Source of the DNA: Prochlorococcus marinus
GTDB lineage: Bacteria > Cyanobacteriota > Cyanobacteriia > PCC-6307 > Cyanobiaceae
DNA length: 64,000 bases
Assembly: GCF_001180305.1 (NCBI RefSeq)
Contig: NZ_CVSX01000040.1
Span: 124,001-188,000 of the forward strand
Direction: 5' to 3'
Below, piece after piece: positions 8,939 to 17,345 of the stretch. The first letter of the stretch is position 1. Each line of letters starts with the position of its first letter. A program made the translations under genes and the position numbers. The notes under the pieces were generated by a model. That model was not told the origin of the DNA and made no database searches. It saw only the letters and a program-made list of their open reading frames with translations.

Positions 8939-10135
8939 ATGACGCCTGAAAGGCTTGGATTACTTTGGGGAATAACTGTTTTCGCAGGAGCTTGTGCTCG
9001 ACTATTTTCATCTTTTACAGGATTTCCTAGCGTTGTTATTTTATTGCTTTCTGGATTATTTATTGGAAGATCAGGTTTAGGACTGGTTGAGCCTTTAGAT
9101 CTTGGACAAGGGCTTGAAACTATTGTGGGGCTCTTAGTCTGTTTGGTTCTATTTGAAGGGGGACTTAATTTAAAATTGCCTGAGGGAAATATTAGAAATA
9201 CTGTTTTGAAAATTTCGTTGGTAAGACTTTTAATTTCATTATCAGCTGGAATTTTTATTGCCCATTGGCTGGCAGGTCTTTCATGGCAAGTTGCAGGAAT
9301 ATATAGTGCCATAGTTCTAGCTACTGGACCAACAGTTGTCTCTCCATTAGTTGAACAAATAAAATTGGCTTCCCCTCTTTCAGAAGTTTTAAAAGCTGAG
9401 GGGTTGTTACTTGAACCAATTGGTGCAGTTCTAGCATTACTACTGCTAGAACTAACTTTGGGAGACCTACATGGAATTAACGAAGTTTTTATAGCATTAA
9501 TGCAAAGATTAGGGGGAGGAGTTTTAATCGGATTAAGTGCAGGATGGTTACTATCAGAAATTTTAAAAAAAATAAAATATGAAGCCTCATTTGGTATAGA
9601 GCTTCAAGTTACCCTTGGATTTATTTTTCTTGTATATGGAATTTCTGAATATTTTTTACCAGAATCAGGCTTGCCTGCTTCTGTCGCGTCAGGCTTTATT
9701 GTAGGCAAAAGAGAAGTAATAGATAAGGAGAGATTAGATAATCTAATAGGTGAATTAGCTCAACTAGCAATAACAGTTCTTTTCCCTCTTTTGGCAGCTG
9801 ATGTTTCTTGGGGTGAATTAAGTCCACTAGGCTGGGGAGGGGTTGTTTGCGTTTTTATGTTGATGGTAATTGTTCGTCCTATCTCTATCTGGATAGCAAC
9901 AATGGGAAAAGAATTGGATTTAAAAGAAAAAGTATTTTTAGCTTGGTTAGCCCCTAGAGGTATTGTCACTGCAGCAGTGGCCTCTCTTTTCTCTATCAGA
10001 TTAGAACAGGCTGGTATCCTTGGGGCTGGGCGTCTTCAAGGTTTAGTATTTCTGACTATATTAATGACAGTAGGAATTCAAGGTCTTTCAGCTAAACCTT
10101 TGGCGAATCGGCTTGAATTAGGTCAGAAAAAATAA
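8939..10135 (+). CDS. Sodium/proton antiporter, CPA1/NhaP type
   Basis: 398-residue polytopic membrane protein (about 12 hydrophobic helices) of the monovalent cation:proton antiporter family. Visible family features are the N-terminal FPSVVILLLSGLFIGRSG, VLFEGGLNLKLP, ATGPTVVSPLVEQ (the core antiporter helix where ATDPV/ATGPT patterns occur) and LAWLAPRGIVTAAVASLFS near the C-terminus. Likely extrudes Na+ in exchange for protons at the cytoplasmic membrane of a marine cell. No C-terminal TrkA/USP domain is present. Convergent with gltX (1-base gap). I do not assign a specific nhaS number. Confidence 0.88.
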   Translation: MTPERLGLLWGITVFAGACARLFSSFTGFPSVVILLLSGLFIGRSGLGLVEPLDLGQGLETIVGLLVCLVLFEGGLNLKLPEGNIRNTVLKISLVRLLISLSAGIFIAHWLAGLSWQVAGIYSAIVLATGPTVVSPLVEQIKLASPLSEVLKAEGLLLEPIGAVLALLLLELTLGDLHGINEVFIALMQRLGGGVLIGLSAGWLLSEILKKIKYEASFGIELQVTLGFIFLVYGISEYFLPESGLPASVASGFIVGKREVIDKERLDNLIGELAQLAITVLFPLLAADVSWGELSPLGWGGVVCVFMLMVIVRPISIWIATMGKELDLKEKVFLAWLAPRGIVTAAVASLFSIRLEQAGILGAGRLQGLVFLTILMTVGIQGLSAKPLANRLELGQKK

Positions 10136-10136
10136 T

Positions 10137-11576
10137 TTAGATGGATTTAAGACATCTTTCAATTCGCGAAATATCACTTTTACTCTCTGAGAAAAGCTCC
10201 CAACTTTGAATTAAATCTGGCCCACTGAGAGATCCAAAAAAGGCTACTCTTAATGATTTCATTAATATTCCTTTTTTTAAATTATGCATTTTTGAAATTT
10301 CGTTAATTATTTCTTTGGCTTTTTCTTTATCTAGTTTTACCTTATTTTGCTCAATTAACTCATTTAAAATTAGTTTAAGAGATGCTTTGCTATCTTTATT
10401 TTTGAGAAAATCTAGACCTTCTTTTTGAATTGGCGGAATTAAGAAAAATGGTTTTGATTGATCAATTGCGTCTTTTAAAAGGGTCATTGAGTCTTTAATC
10501 AAAATTGTTAATTTAATAGCCCATTCTTGAGATGGTGGTTCCCAACCCATATTATCCCAGTATTTCCAAATGATTCCACTTAACTCTCCTGATTTCATAT
10601 TTTTTATATATTGAGAATTAATCCAGTTAAGCTTGTCCCAACTGAATTTGGCTCCAGCTTTATTTATATCTGTTAAGTCAAAAATTTTAGATATTTTATC
10701 AAGTGAAAGTATTTCATTATCGGCTGATTTTGGTGACCAACCTAGAAAAGCCATATAGTTCGCTAAAGCCTCAGGTAAATATCCCATATCCCTAAAATCG
10801 TCGATTGAAGTAACAGAATCTCTCTTGGATAATTTTTTCCCTTCACTATTTAGTATGAGCGGAGTATGTGAAAACTTTGGAAGTTTGAAATTTAACGCTT
10901 CATAAATTAATATTTGTTTTGCAGTGTTGGAGATGTGGTCTTCTCCCCTTACGACATGAGTGATATTCATGAAATTATCATCAACTACAACAGCAAGATT
11001 ATATAAAGGGTCTCCAATTTCATATCCTAAAGCCCTTCTTGATAAAACCAAATCACCACCCAAGTCCTTCCCTTGCCAATTAATTTCGCCTCTTATCTGA
11101 TCTACCCAAGTTATTTGTTTTTCTTCATCAATCTTAAACCTTATTACTGAAGACCTTCCTTGAGAGATAAATTTTTCTATTTCCTCATTTGAAAGATGTC
11201 TATGCCTGTTATCATGCTTTGGGGGTAATCCTTTATTTCTTTGCTCTTCCCTTAACTCAGAAATTTCATCTTCTGTGGTAAAGCACCTGTATGCAGCTCC
11301 ACATTCTAAAAGCTTTTTGATGTTTTTTTTGTGAATCGAAATTCGTTCACTTTGCTTCACAGGTTCTTCATCCCATTTAAGTCCAAGCCATTTCAAGCCC
11401 TCTAATATATTTTTTGTGTATTTAGATTTAGATCTAAGGAAATCTGTATCTTCTATTCTGATAAGAAACTTTCCTCCTATTTTCTGCGCATACAACCAGT
11501 TGAATAATGCTGTTCGAGCTGTACCAATATGAAATAAACCTGTAGGACTCGGTGCTAATCTTAGACGTTTTTCCAA
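10137..11576 (-). CDS. gltX: Glutamyl-tRNA synthetase
   Basis: Class I aminoacyl-tRNA synthetase charging tRNA-Glu, which in cyanobacteria also feeds 5-aminolevulinate synthesis. APSPTGLFHIGTARTALF contains the HIGH-type motif; KLSKRD is the KMSKS equivalent. 479 aa is normal. The start appears to be TTG at 11576 (MEKRLRLAPSP), since no ATG fits before the conserved catalytic core. It lies 16 bases downstream of tRNA-Asp on the same strand, at the end of a translation-related cluster. Confidence 0.96.
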   Translation of the reverse strand: MEKRLRLAPSPTGLFHIGTARTALFNWLYAQKIGGKFLIRIEDTDFLRSKSKYTKNILEGLKWLGLKWDEEPVKQSERISIHKKNIKKLLECGAAYRCFTTEDEISELREEQRNKGLPPKHDNRHRHLSNEEIEKFISQGRSSVIRFKIDEEKQITWVDQIRGEINWQGKDLGGDLVLSRRALGYEIGDPLYNLAVVVDDNFMNITHVVRGEDHISNTAKQILIYEALNFKLPKFSHTPLILNSEGKKLSKRDSVTSIDDFRDMGYLPEALANYMAFLGWSPKSADNEILSLDKISKIFDLTDINKAGAKFSWDKLNWINSQYIKNMKSGELSGIIWKYWDNMGWEPPSQEWAIKLTILIKDSMTLLKDAIDQSKPFFLIPPIQKEGLDFLKNKDSKASLKLILNELIEQNKVKLDKEKAKEIINEISKMHNLKKGILMKSLRVAFFGSLSGPDLIQSWELFSESKSDISRIERCLKSI

Positions 11577-11592
11577 ATTTAAAAAAAAAAAA

Positions 11593-11666
11593 CGGGACCG
11601 ACGGGATTCGAACCCGCAACTTCCGCCGTGACAGGGCGGTGCTCTAACCAGTTGAACTACGGTCCC
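11593..11666 (-). tRNA. tRNA-Asp (anticodon GTC)
   Basis: The minus strand folds as a 74-nt cloverleaf: acceptor GGGACCG pairs with CGGTCCC, discriminator G, D-arm TTCAACTGGTTAGAG, anticodon loop CTGTCAC giving anticodon GTC (Asp), and T-arm with GGTTCGAATCC. No CCA is encoded. Lies 16 bases upstream of gltX and may be processed from a shared precursor. Confidence 0.97.
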
Positions 11667-11789
11667 AAGATTTTGTCCTAAATTTAATTAGAACCTTATT
11701 CTTCAAATTATCAGATCATAATACTTAATTAATGTTGTTGTAATAAAAAATTTTTTTTAATTTGAGGATTTACATAAATAGTTAGGTTT

Positions 11790-11816
11790 ATAGCTGTCTT
11801 TAAAATAGATAGCTAT
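11790..11816 (-). terminator. Hairpin directly after the PSHCP gene
   Basis: A 9-bp inverted repeat (ATAGCTATC ... GACAGCTAT on the minus strand, one G-U pair, 9-base loop) begins immediately after the PSHCP stop codon. No T-run follows on the minus strand, so it may be a 3' stabiliser or processing hairpin between PSHCP and tRNA-Asp instead of a true terminator. Confidence 0.35.
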
Positions 11817-12011
11817 TTATTTTTGAGGTCTAAAACCAGCAGGTTCTATCAACCTAACTTGGTTACCTCTGGCGGTAAATTCTCTACCTTGGTCACTTTG
11901 CACTACAACTCTTCCACCAGATTTAACTCTGATGACTCTTGCACGAACCCATCCTAAAGCTGCTGATTCGAGGACTTTGACTACATCCCCAGGTTGAAGA
12001 TCTAACTCCAT
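11817..12011 (-). CDS. Picocyanobacterial hyper-conserved protein (PSHCP), Tudor-like fold
   Basis: 64-residue basic protein beginning MELDLQPGDVVKVLESAALG and containing VRARVIRVKSGGRVVVQ. I recognise it as the Prochlorococcus/Synechococcus hyper-conserved protein, nearly invariant across marine picocyanobacteria. From memory, its structure is Tudor-like and it binds RNA. Its place between tRNA-Trp and tRNA-Asp, with rplS and gltX on either side on the same strand, fits a role in translation; the exact function is unsettled. Alternating short hydrophobic strands separated by GG/basic turns fit a small beta-barrel. Confidence 0.9.
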   Translation of the reverse strand: MELDLQPGDVVKVLESAALGWVRARVIRVKSGGRVVVQSDQGREFTARGNQVRLIEPAGFRPQK

Positions 12012-12049
12012 TTAATGAAAATAAATGATTTTACATAATGTTGATTAAA

Positions 12050-12122
12050 CGCGTCGTGGAGGACTTGAACCCCCGACATCAGGTTTTGGAGACCTGCGTT
12101 CTACCAACTGAACTAACGACGC
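12050..12122 (-). tRNA. tRNA-Trp (anticodon CCA)
   Basis: The minus strand gives a 73-nt cloverleaf: acceptor GCGTCGT with ACGACGC, discriminator G, D-arm TTCAGTTGGTAGAAC, anticodon loop CTCCAAA with anticodon CCA (Trp), T-arm GGGGGTTCAAGTCCTCC. No encoded 3' CCA. Sits 38 bases upstream of the PSHCP start and 53 bases downstream of rplS on the same strand. Confidence 0.97.
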
Positions 12123-12175
12123 ATTTAAATGATTATAAGCGCCTTGGTGACCAATAAGCTGAATAATTTACAACT

Positions 12176-12646
12176 TTATCGATCAAAGCGTTGTTTTACG
12201 CGAGTAGCTTTTCCTACTCTATCTCTTAAATAGAATAACTTAGCTCTTCTCACTTTACCTCTACGTTCAACTTTTAGAGAGGCAACTTGTGGACTATGTA
12301 GCATAAATACTCTTTCGACACCTATTCCTTGGAAAATTCTTCTTACTGTAATTGTTTGATTAAGACCTCCATGTCTTTTTGCTATTACAACACCTTCATA
12401 AGGTTGAACCCTTTCTTTGTTTCCTTCTGTAATTTTTACTCCAACTTTAACAGTGTCTCCAACATAAATATCAGGTAATTCTTTTTTTAATTGTTCATTC
12501 TCAAATTCCTCAATAAGATTGGAAATACTTAAAGTTTTTGTAGTTTCAGAAACCAAGTTTTTTTCTTTTTGATCAACTGCTACATCAACTGATCCGTCAG
12601 CTTCAATAACGGTTTCTAATGCTTTTTCTTGTTTCTCTTTGGCCAT
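12176..12646 (-). CDS. rplS: 50S ribosomal protein L19
   Basis: Large-subunit protein at the 30S/50S interface. The core from about residue 45 ([20 protein letters not shown]) through [20 protein letters not shown] and the basic C-terminal region ([19 protein letters not shown]) is typical L19. At 156 aa it carries about 40 extra N-terminal residues, acidic and lysine-rich, compared with the usual 115 or so; such extensions occur in picocyanobacteria. Start ATG at 12646 (MAKEKQ). Confidence 0.95.
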   Translation of the reverse strand: MAKEKQEKALETVIEADGSVDVAVDQKEKNLVSETTKTLSISNLIEEFENEQLKKELPDIYVGDTVKVGVKITEGNKERVQPYEGVVIAKRHGGLNQTITVRRIFQGIGVERVFMLHSPQVASLKVERRGKVRRAKLFYLRDRVGKATRVKQRFDR

Positions 12647-12678
12647 TTTGGTCTTTTTTATCCTACAAGTTCTATATC

Positions 12679-12987
12679 TTAACCTTTTGACTCGCCTTTA
12701 GTAACCTTTTTGGTAAATGAAATTGTTTTTGAAAACATTTGGAATCCTGTTATGAGCATCCATAAAACTCCAAGGGAATTTAAAAATACATATATTAATT
12801 CTCCATTATCTCCTAGCCATTCTCCCTCATGGAGGGACATTAACCAATGAACTTGATCTCTAGAGTAACCTAGTAAATCTTTTGTAACCCTATAGAGAAG
12901 TCCTGTTATTGAAGATATAAATAGTGGAAGAAAAACCCAAGGCGCCAAAGCTTTATGAAATTTCCTAGAATTAGAAAAAAAATTCAT
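12679..12987 (-). CDS. Small membrane protein, PepSY-associated helix type
   Basis: 102-residue protein with two hydrophobic helices (about 14-34, [20 protein letters not shown], and about 64-85, [19 protein letters not shown]). The [10 protein letters not shown] start and ITGLLYR pattern resemble the PepSY-associated transmembrane region family; no PepSY domain proper is seen. Function unknown. Upstream of rplS on the same strand with a 32-base gap. Confidence 0.72.
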   Translation of the reverse strand: MNFFSNSRKFHKALAPWVFLPLFISSITGLLYRVTKDLLGYSRDQVHWLMSLHEGEWLGDNGELIYVFLNSLGVLWMLITGFQMFSKTISFTKKVTKGESKG

Positions 12988-13019
12988 TCTTGTTTTCTAT
13001 TGTTATTGATAGATTAAAG

Positions 13020-13042
13020 ATAGCCAAGACAATAATGGCTAT
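13020..13042. repeat. Perfect 7-bp inverted repeat in the map/PepSY intergenic region
   Basis: ATAGCCA and TGGCTAT separated by 9 bases, lying between two divergently transcribed genes (12987 minus, 13079 plus). No T-run on either side, so not a terminator. It could be an operator or a 5'-leader hairpin of map. Confidence 0.35.
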
Positions 13043-13078
13043 TCTAATGATATTTACTTATTACTATTATTTATTCCA

Positions 13079-13918
13079 ATGAAACATTTTGCAGATCTTT
13101 TATTAAATAAAAATAATTCTAAAATTAATGATCAAGTCCCTTTTATACAGAGGAGAAGAGGAATTGAAATAAAGTCATCACGCGAAATAAATTTGATGAA
13201 AAAATCTAGCAGAATAGTTGCCACAGTTTTGAGGGAAATTAATGATTTAATTCAACCAGGAATGAGCACAAAAGATTTAGATGATTTCGCTGAAAAGAGG
13301 ATCAAAAGTTTTGGAGCTGTTCCAAGTTTTAAGGGCTACCATGGTTTCCCTTCTAGTATTTGTTCTAGTATTAATAATGAGGTTGTCCACGGAATCCCGA
13401 ATAAAAATAAAATAATTAAAAATGGAGACTTGGTCAAGATTGATACAGGAGCATATTTAGATGGCTTCCATGGTGATAGTTGCATATCAATTTGTGTAGG
13501 AGAAGTTAGTTCTAAAGCCCAAAATCTTAGTGATGTAGCTTATAAAGCACTGTACGCTGGGCTTTCTAAAATAAAGGCAGGAAATACGCTTTTAGATGTG
13601 GCTGGGGAAATTGAAGATATTGTCAAAAAAAATGGTTTTTCTGTAGTTGAAGACTATACAGGTCATGGAGTTGGAAGAAATCTTCATGAAGAGCCTTCTG
13701 TATTTAATTTTCGTACAAAGGAATTGCCCAATATAGTCCTTCGGGAAGGGATGACTTTGGCAGTAGAACCTATCGTTAACGAAGGTAGTAAATTTTGTAA
13801 AACATTAAACGATAAATGGACAGTTATAACAAAAGATGGAAAATTATCGGCTCAGTGGGAGCATACAATAGTTGTATTAAAAGATGGGATTGAAATATTA
13901 ACAGATAGAGATTTCTAG
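13079..13918 (+). CDS. map: Methionine aminopeptidase, type I
   Basis: Removes the N-terminal Met from nascent proteins; dinuclear metal enzyme. Metal ligands can be placed in [14 protein letters not shown] (two Asp), the His of [13 protein letters not shown], the Glu of VEPIVNEG and the Glu of [10 protein letters not shown]. The pita-bread catalytic domain begins around residue 28 ([10 protein letters not shown]). The 279 aa include a ~30-residue N-terminal extension but no zinc-finger domain. Convergent with the SDR gene, 3 bases between stops. Confidence 0.96.
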   Translation: MKHFADLLLNKNNSKINDQVPFIQRRRGIEIKSSREINLMKKSSRIVATVLREINDLIQPGMSTKDLDDFAEKRIKSFGAVPSFKGYHGFPSSICSSINNEVVHGIPNKNKIIKNGDLVKIDTGAYLDGFHGDSCISICVGEVSSKAQNLSDVAYKALYAGLSKIKAGNTLLDVAGEIEDIVKKNGFSVVEDYTGHGVGRNLHEEPSVFNFRTKELPNIVLREGMTLAVEPIVNEGSKFCKTLNDKWTVITKDGKLSAQWEHTIVVLKDGIEILTDRDF

Positions 13919-13921
13919 AAA

Positions 13922-14641
13922 TTAAGATTTGTACTTATAAATTATTTGGCAGTATAAAAAATTAAAAAATTCCTTAATGGGGAAAAGGACATAAGTTAAA
14001 GGGTTTGGACTAATTATTATTAAATAATTTTTTGTATTAGCTAAATCAAATATTTTCCTAGAAACAAATCTAGGACTCATAATCCCAATAGGATTTAATT
14101 CTGATTTAAAAGGCCCTAAAATAATTTTCTTTATAGTTAGTTTTTTCTTAGTATCATTGGCCATTAGATTTTTTTTGAAAGAAATTAATTGACCTATAAG
14201 TGATTTACTTATCTCATATGATGGATTTAAGGCTGGTAATATTTCTGCTTCAGAGGTATTTATCCAAATCTCTTTTTTTACTAGTGACTTATTTGCTAAG
14301 GCAATGTCTTCAAATAAATTTAAAAATTTAAATTTGCTTAATGCATTTATTTCTATTGAGTTTTCATAATTTGAATTTTCTCTACTCAAACTATAAATGC
14401 CATGATTCAAAATTAAAATATCTATTTTTTTTAGATGTTTTATTAATGTAGATTCTTTCCCGCATTCCCATTTGATCCATTCATTAGGTGTTTCAAGATT
14501 TATTTCAGGATTAGTTTTACTATGAGTAAATCCAATAACCTTGTAACCTTTTTGTCGAAATAATTTTGTTAGTTCTTTCCCTAGTGCTCCCGAAGCTCCA
14601 GTTATGCCAATAGTTTTTTTATTTTGAATTGAATCAATCAT
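13922..14641 (-). CDS. Short-chain dehydrogenase/reductase family protein
   Basis: Rossmann-fold NAD(P)-binding enzyme. TIGITGASGALGKEL is the dinucleotide loop, ILNHGIYS matches the NNAG region of SDRs, and PSYEISKSL provides the catalytic YxxxK. The C-terminal part has a hydrophobic patch (NYLIIISPNPLTYVLFP) and may be membrane-associated. Substrate not predictable. I start at the ATG at 14641 (MIDSIQNKK); a TTG ten codons upstream (14671) is also in frame. Confidence 0.8.
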   Translation of the reverse strand: MIDSIQNKKTIGITGASGALGKELTKLFRQKGYKVIGFTHSKTNPEINLETPNEWIKWECGKESTLIKHLKKIDILILNHGIYSLSRENSNYENSIEINALSKFKFLNLFEDIALANKSLVKKEIWINTSEAEILPALNPSYEISKSLIGQLISFKKNLMANDTKKKLTIKKIILGPFKSELNPIGIMSPRFVSRKIFDLANTKNYLIIISPNPLTYVLFPIKEFFNFLYCQIIYKYKS

Positions 14642-14789
14642 TTTATTTTTTGAGTTTGCTGGAATATCCAAGAACTAAAATAAATCTACCTAAAAGAACA
14701 TGTATTTGATTAAAACTCATAAATAAATGTTTGTTTAGTTTAAGAAAAAATATTATCTTAAATTTATTGATAAATAAATCTTCTAAATT

Positions 14790-15899
14790 ATGAGCGATAT
14801 ATTATTAATTGGTTCATGTGAGCCATTTAGTGGTAAGTCTGCATTGGTTCTTGGTATAGCAAAAAGAATCTTACAGGAGAAAAAAAAAGTACGCATTGGT
14901 AAACCTCTCGCAACATGTATAGAGCTCACTAATCTCCCGTCCATGTCTTATGAAGGATTAATAGATGATGATGTTAAGTTTATTGGATCTACGTTAAATA
15001 TTGAAGAGGAAAATTTAATTTCTTCAGTAGGTTTATTGGATAATATTTCAGCTGAAAAAAGAATCTCTAATAAAGATTTACTACCAGGAAAAGGTTTTGA
15101 TCAAATTAAAGAATTGGTTAATGATGATTTTGAAGGCTTAAATATTCTTGAGGCAGCTGGAAGTCTTCATGAAGGAATGATTTATGGATTAAGTCTCCCA
15201 CAATTAGCTGAGAGCTTAAATGCGAAAGTTTTAATTGTGAATTTATGGGAGGATTGTAAAAGTGTAGATGCATTACTTGATGCGAAAAAACAATTAGGTG
15301 AACATTTAGCTGGAGTGGTATTGAATGCAGTTTTACCTCAAGAAGTTGGAAAAGTTAAAAGTGAAATAATACCTTCTCTTAAGGATATGAATATTGAAGT
15401 ATTTGGAGTCATGCCTAAATCACCACTTCTTAGGAGTGTCACAGTTGGTGAACTTGTAAGAAGATTAAATGCAGAAGTAATTTGCTGTCCCGAAAAAGAT
15501 CAATTACTTGTTGAAACATTAAGTATTGGTGCAATGGGCGTAAATTCTGCTATGGAATTTTTTAGAAGACGACGTAATATGGCTGTAGTAACTGGAGCTG
15601 ACAGAACTGATATTCAACTTGCAGCCTTGGAGGCTTCCACACAATGCCTAATCTTAACTGGTTTGGGAGAACCTCTATCGCAATTGATTCATAGAGCGGA
15701 GGAATTGGAAGTGCCAATTTTAAAAGTGGAATTAGATACTCTTGCCTCCGTTGAAATTATTGAACAAGCTTTTGGTCATGTAAGGATTCATGAATCAATC
15801 AAAGCTTCTTATGCTTTTCAATTGGTTCAGGAACATGTCAATTTAAAAAGAATTCTCGAAAAAATAGATTTTTCCTGCAAATTTTCAGATAAATGCTAA
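14790..15899 (+). CDS. BioD-like P-loop plus DRTGG-domain protein (phosphotransacetylase N-terminal type)
   Basis: 369 aa. The N-terminal half is a dethiobiotin-synthetase-like P-loop NTPase: GSCEPFSGKSALV at about 8-20 is the nucleotide loop and ILEAAGSLHEG the Walker-B-like stretch. The C-terminal half is a DRTGG domain (VVTGADRTDIQLAALE). The same two domains form the N-terminus of long bacterial phosphotransacetylases, but the catalytic PTA domain is absent here, so no acetyl-transfer activity is expected. The role is regulatory or unknown. Followed by the SLOG protein 25 bases later. Confidence 0.83.
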   Translation: MSDILLIGSCEPFSGKSALVLGIAKRILQEKKKVRIGKPLATCIELTNLPSMSYEGLIDDDVKFIGSTLNIEEENLISSVGLLDNISAEKRISNKDLLPGKGFDQIKELVNDDFEGLNILEAAGSLHEGMIYGLSLPQLAESLNAKVLIVNLWEDCKSVDALLDAKKQLGEHLAGVVLNAVLPQEVGKVKSEIIPSLKDMNIEVFGVMPKSPLLRSVTVGELVRRLNAEVICCPEKDQLLVETLSIGAMGVNSAMEFFRRRRNMAVVTGADRTDIQLAALEASTQCLILTGLGEPLSQLIHRAEELEVPILKVELDTLASVEIIEQAFGHVRIHESIKASYAFQLVQEHVNLKRILEKIDFSCKFSDKC

Positions 15900-15924
15900 T
15901 TTCAAATATAGGAACCTTTTTATT

Positions 15925-16437
15925 TTGAGTCGCTCTTTAGATCTACCAGCAACTGAAGGTGTTGATGCCTTAGCTCAAGAACTAGCAAAACTCCAGGATA
16001 ATGGTAAAAGGAGGATTGCATTTTTAGGTACTAGACATGTACCAGTTATCGATATTCATTTGATCGAGTTGATAGCAAGATCATTGGCAGAGGAAGGACA
16101 TAGTATCCTTACTTCTGGTTCGCAGGGTGTAAATGCTGCCGTTATAAGAGCTGTTTTAGATATTGACCCTTTATTATTAACTGTTTTATTACCACAAAGC
16201 CTTGATAGGCAAATACCTGAAATAAAGGACCAACTTGAAAGAGTTATTCATTTGGTCGAAAAAAGTGAAAATGATGAATTACCCTTGCCTCTTGCCAGTA
16301 GCCTTTGTAATCAAGAAATTATTAATAGGTGTGATCAATTAATATGTTTCGCCTTCCACGATAGTGAAACCTTGCTTAATAGTTGTAGATGTGCTGAAGA
16401 AATGGGTAAAGTGGTAAGTTTGTTATTTTTTGATTAA
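15925..16437 (+). CDS. SLOG-fold (DprA/LOG-like) protein
   Basis: 170-residue Rossmann-like protein. RRIAFLGTRHVP, ILTSGSQGVNAAVIRA and LICFAFHDSETLLNSC line up with the nucleotide-binding pattern of SLOG proteins (DprA, LOG lysine-decarboxylase-like). It lacks the extra domains of a true DprA and the PGGxGTxxE motif of LOG enzymes, so the activity is open. Start is TTG at 15925, with AGGA about 10 bases before; no ATG is available near the N-terminus. Likely co-transcribed with the DRTGG gene. Confidence 0.72.
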   Translation: MSRSLDLPATEGVDALAQELAKLQDNGKRRIAFLGTRHVPVIDIHLIELIARSLAEEGHSILTSGSQGVNAAVIRAVLDIDPLLLTVLLPQSLDRQIPEIKDQLERVIHLVEKSENDELPLPLASSLCNQEIINRCDQLICFAFHDSETLLNSCRCAEEMGKVVSLLFFD

Positions 16438-16502
16438 ATCAATTCATTTCCTCTCATCTAAATATGATTTATGCTTAAATTATTTATCTTTTAAAATTTA
16501 AG

Positions 16503-17000
16503 ATGGCTGAAAGTTTTTCATTTGATGTGGTTTCCGATTTTGAGAGGCAGGAATTGGTCAACACTTTAGATCAAGTAAAAAGGGAAGTTTCTCAGCGATA
16601 CGATCTAAAGGGCACAGAAACTTCAATTGATTTAGATAAAGAAAATATTTTTATAACCACAAATAGCGAACTAACTTTAAATTCTGTCAATGATATAATT
16701 AGACAAAAGGCAATAAAAAGAAATTTATCTTTAAAAATTTTTGACTACGGTGAAATTGAAATAGTTAGTGGTAATAAGGTGAAACAGAAAATTTTATTAA
16801 AACAAGGCATTAATCAAGAAATAGCAAAAAAAATCAGTAAGAATATTAGAGATCAAATAAAAAAAATTAACGTCAGTATAAACGGAGAAACTCTCAGAGT
16901 TTCTAGTAAGAGCAAAAATGATCTTCAATTGGCAATCAAGTTTATAAGTGAGTTGGAAGAGTCTTTGAATATTCCTCTAAAAGCTAATAACTTTAGATAA
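16503..17000 (+). CDS. yajQ: YajQ family cyclic-di-GMP/nucleotide-binding protein (UPF0234)
   Basis: 165 aa, full family length. N-terminal AESFSFDVVSDFERQELVN and SQRYDLKGTETSI are the standard YajQ signatures, and DLQLAIKFI is in the conserved C-terminal helix. YajQ proteins bind nucleotides or RNA, and some bind cyclic-di-GMP; the role in cyanobacteria is unproven. The next small gene begins 26 bases after the stop. Confidence 0.92.
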   Translation: MAESFSFDVVSDFERQELVNTLDQVKREVSQRYDLKGTETSIDLDKENIFITTNSELTLNSVNDIIRQKAIKRNLSLKIFDYGEIEIVSGNKVKQKILLKQGINQEIAKKISKNIRDQIKKINVSINGETLRVSSKSKNDLQLAIKFISELEESLNIPLKANNFR

Positions 17001-17026
17001 AATCTTTAATAAAGCAATTTTAAGAT

Positions 17027-17233
17027 ATGGAAGATTATACAGAATCTCTCATGAAATCATTGATTAAGAAAGTAAAAGAATATCCTCGTTTTTCGAAAGA
17101 AGAAATAGAGAAATTTTGTTGGATGGCAGCACATGAACATAAACATGGAGTTTTACCCTCTGAATATGACATTAGGGAAATAGATGAGGACCTTTATTTG
17201 AAGCTCCTGCAAGAATTCAAATCAAATATCTAG
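17027..17233 (+). CDS. Small conserved hypothetical protein
   Basis: 68 aa, hydrophilic, mostly helical by composition, with WMAAHEHKHGVLPSEYD giving a His-containing patch that could bind a metal (inference). No family recognised. ATG at 17027; positioned between yajQ and the prohibitin-like gene on the same strand. Confidence 0.65.
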   Translation: MEDYTESLMKSLIKKVKEYPRFSKEEIEKFCWMAAHEHKHGVLPSEYDIREIDEDLYLKLLQEFKSNI

Positions 17234-17345
17234 CAAGTAATATCCATATTTCTTTTTACAATTATTAAAAAAATATTTTAATTAAATGCTTTATTAATGC
17301 ACTAATTCGTCTGTTTAAATATGATTAATTAAAAGAAAAAATTTA

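Noticed and set aside
11581..11592. Poly-A run between tRNA-Asp and gltX as a minus-strand terminator
   Set aside because: On the minus strand this reads as a T-run directly after the tRNA, so it could stop some transcripts, but there is no separate hairpin beyond the tRNA itself and gltX starts only 16 bases later.
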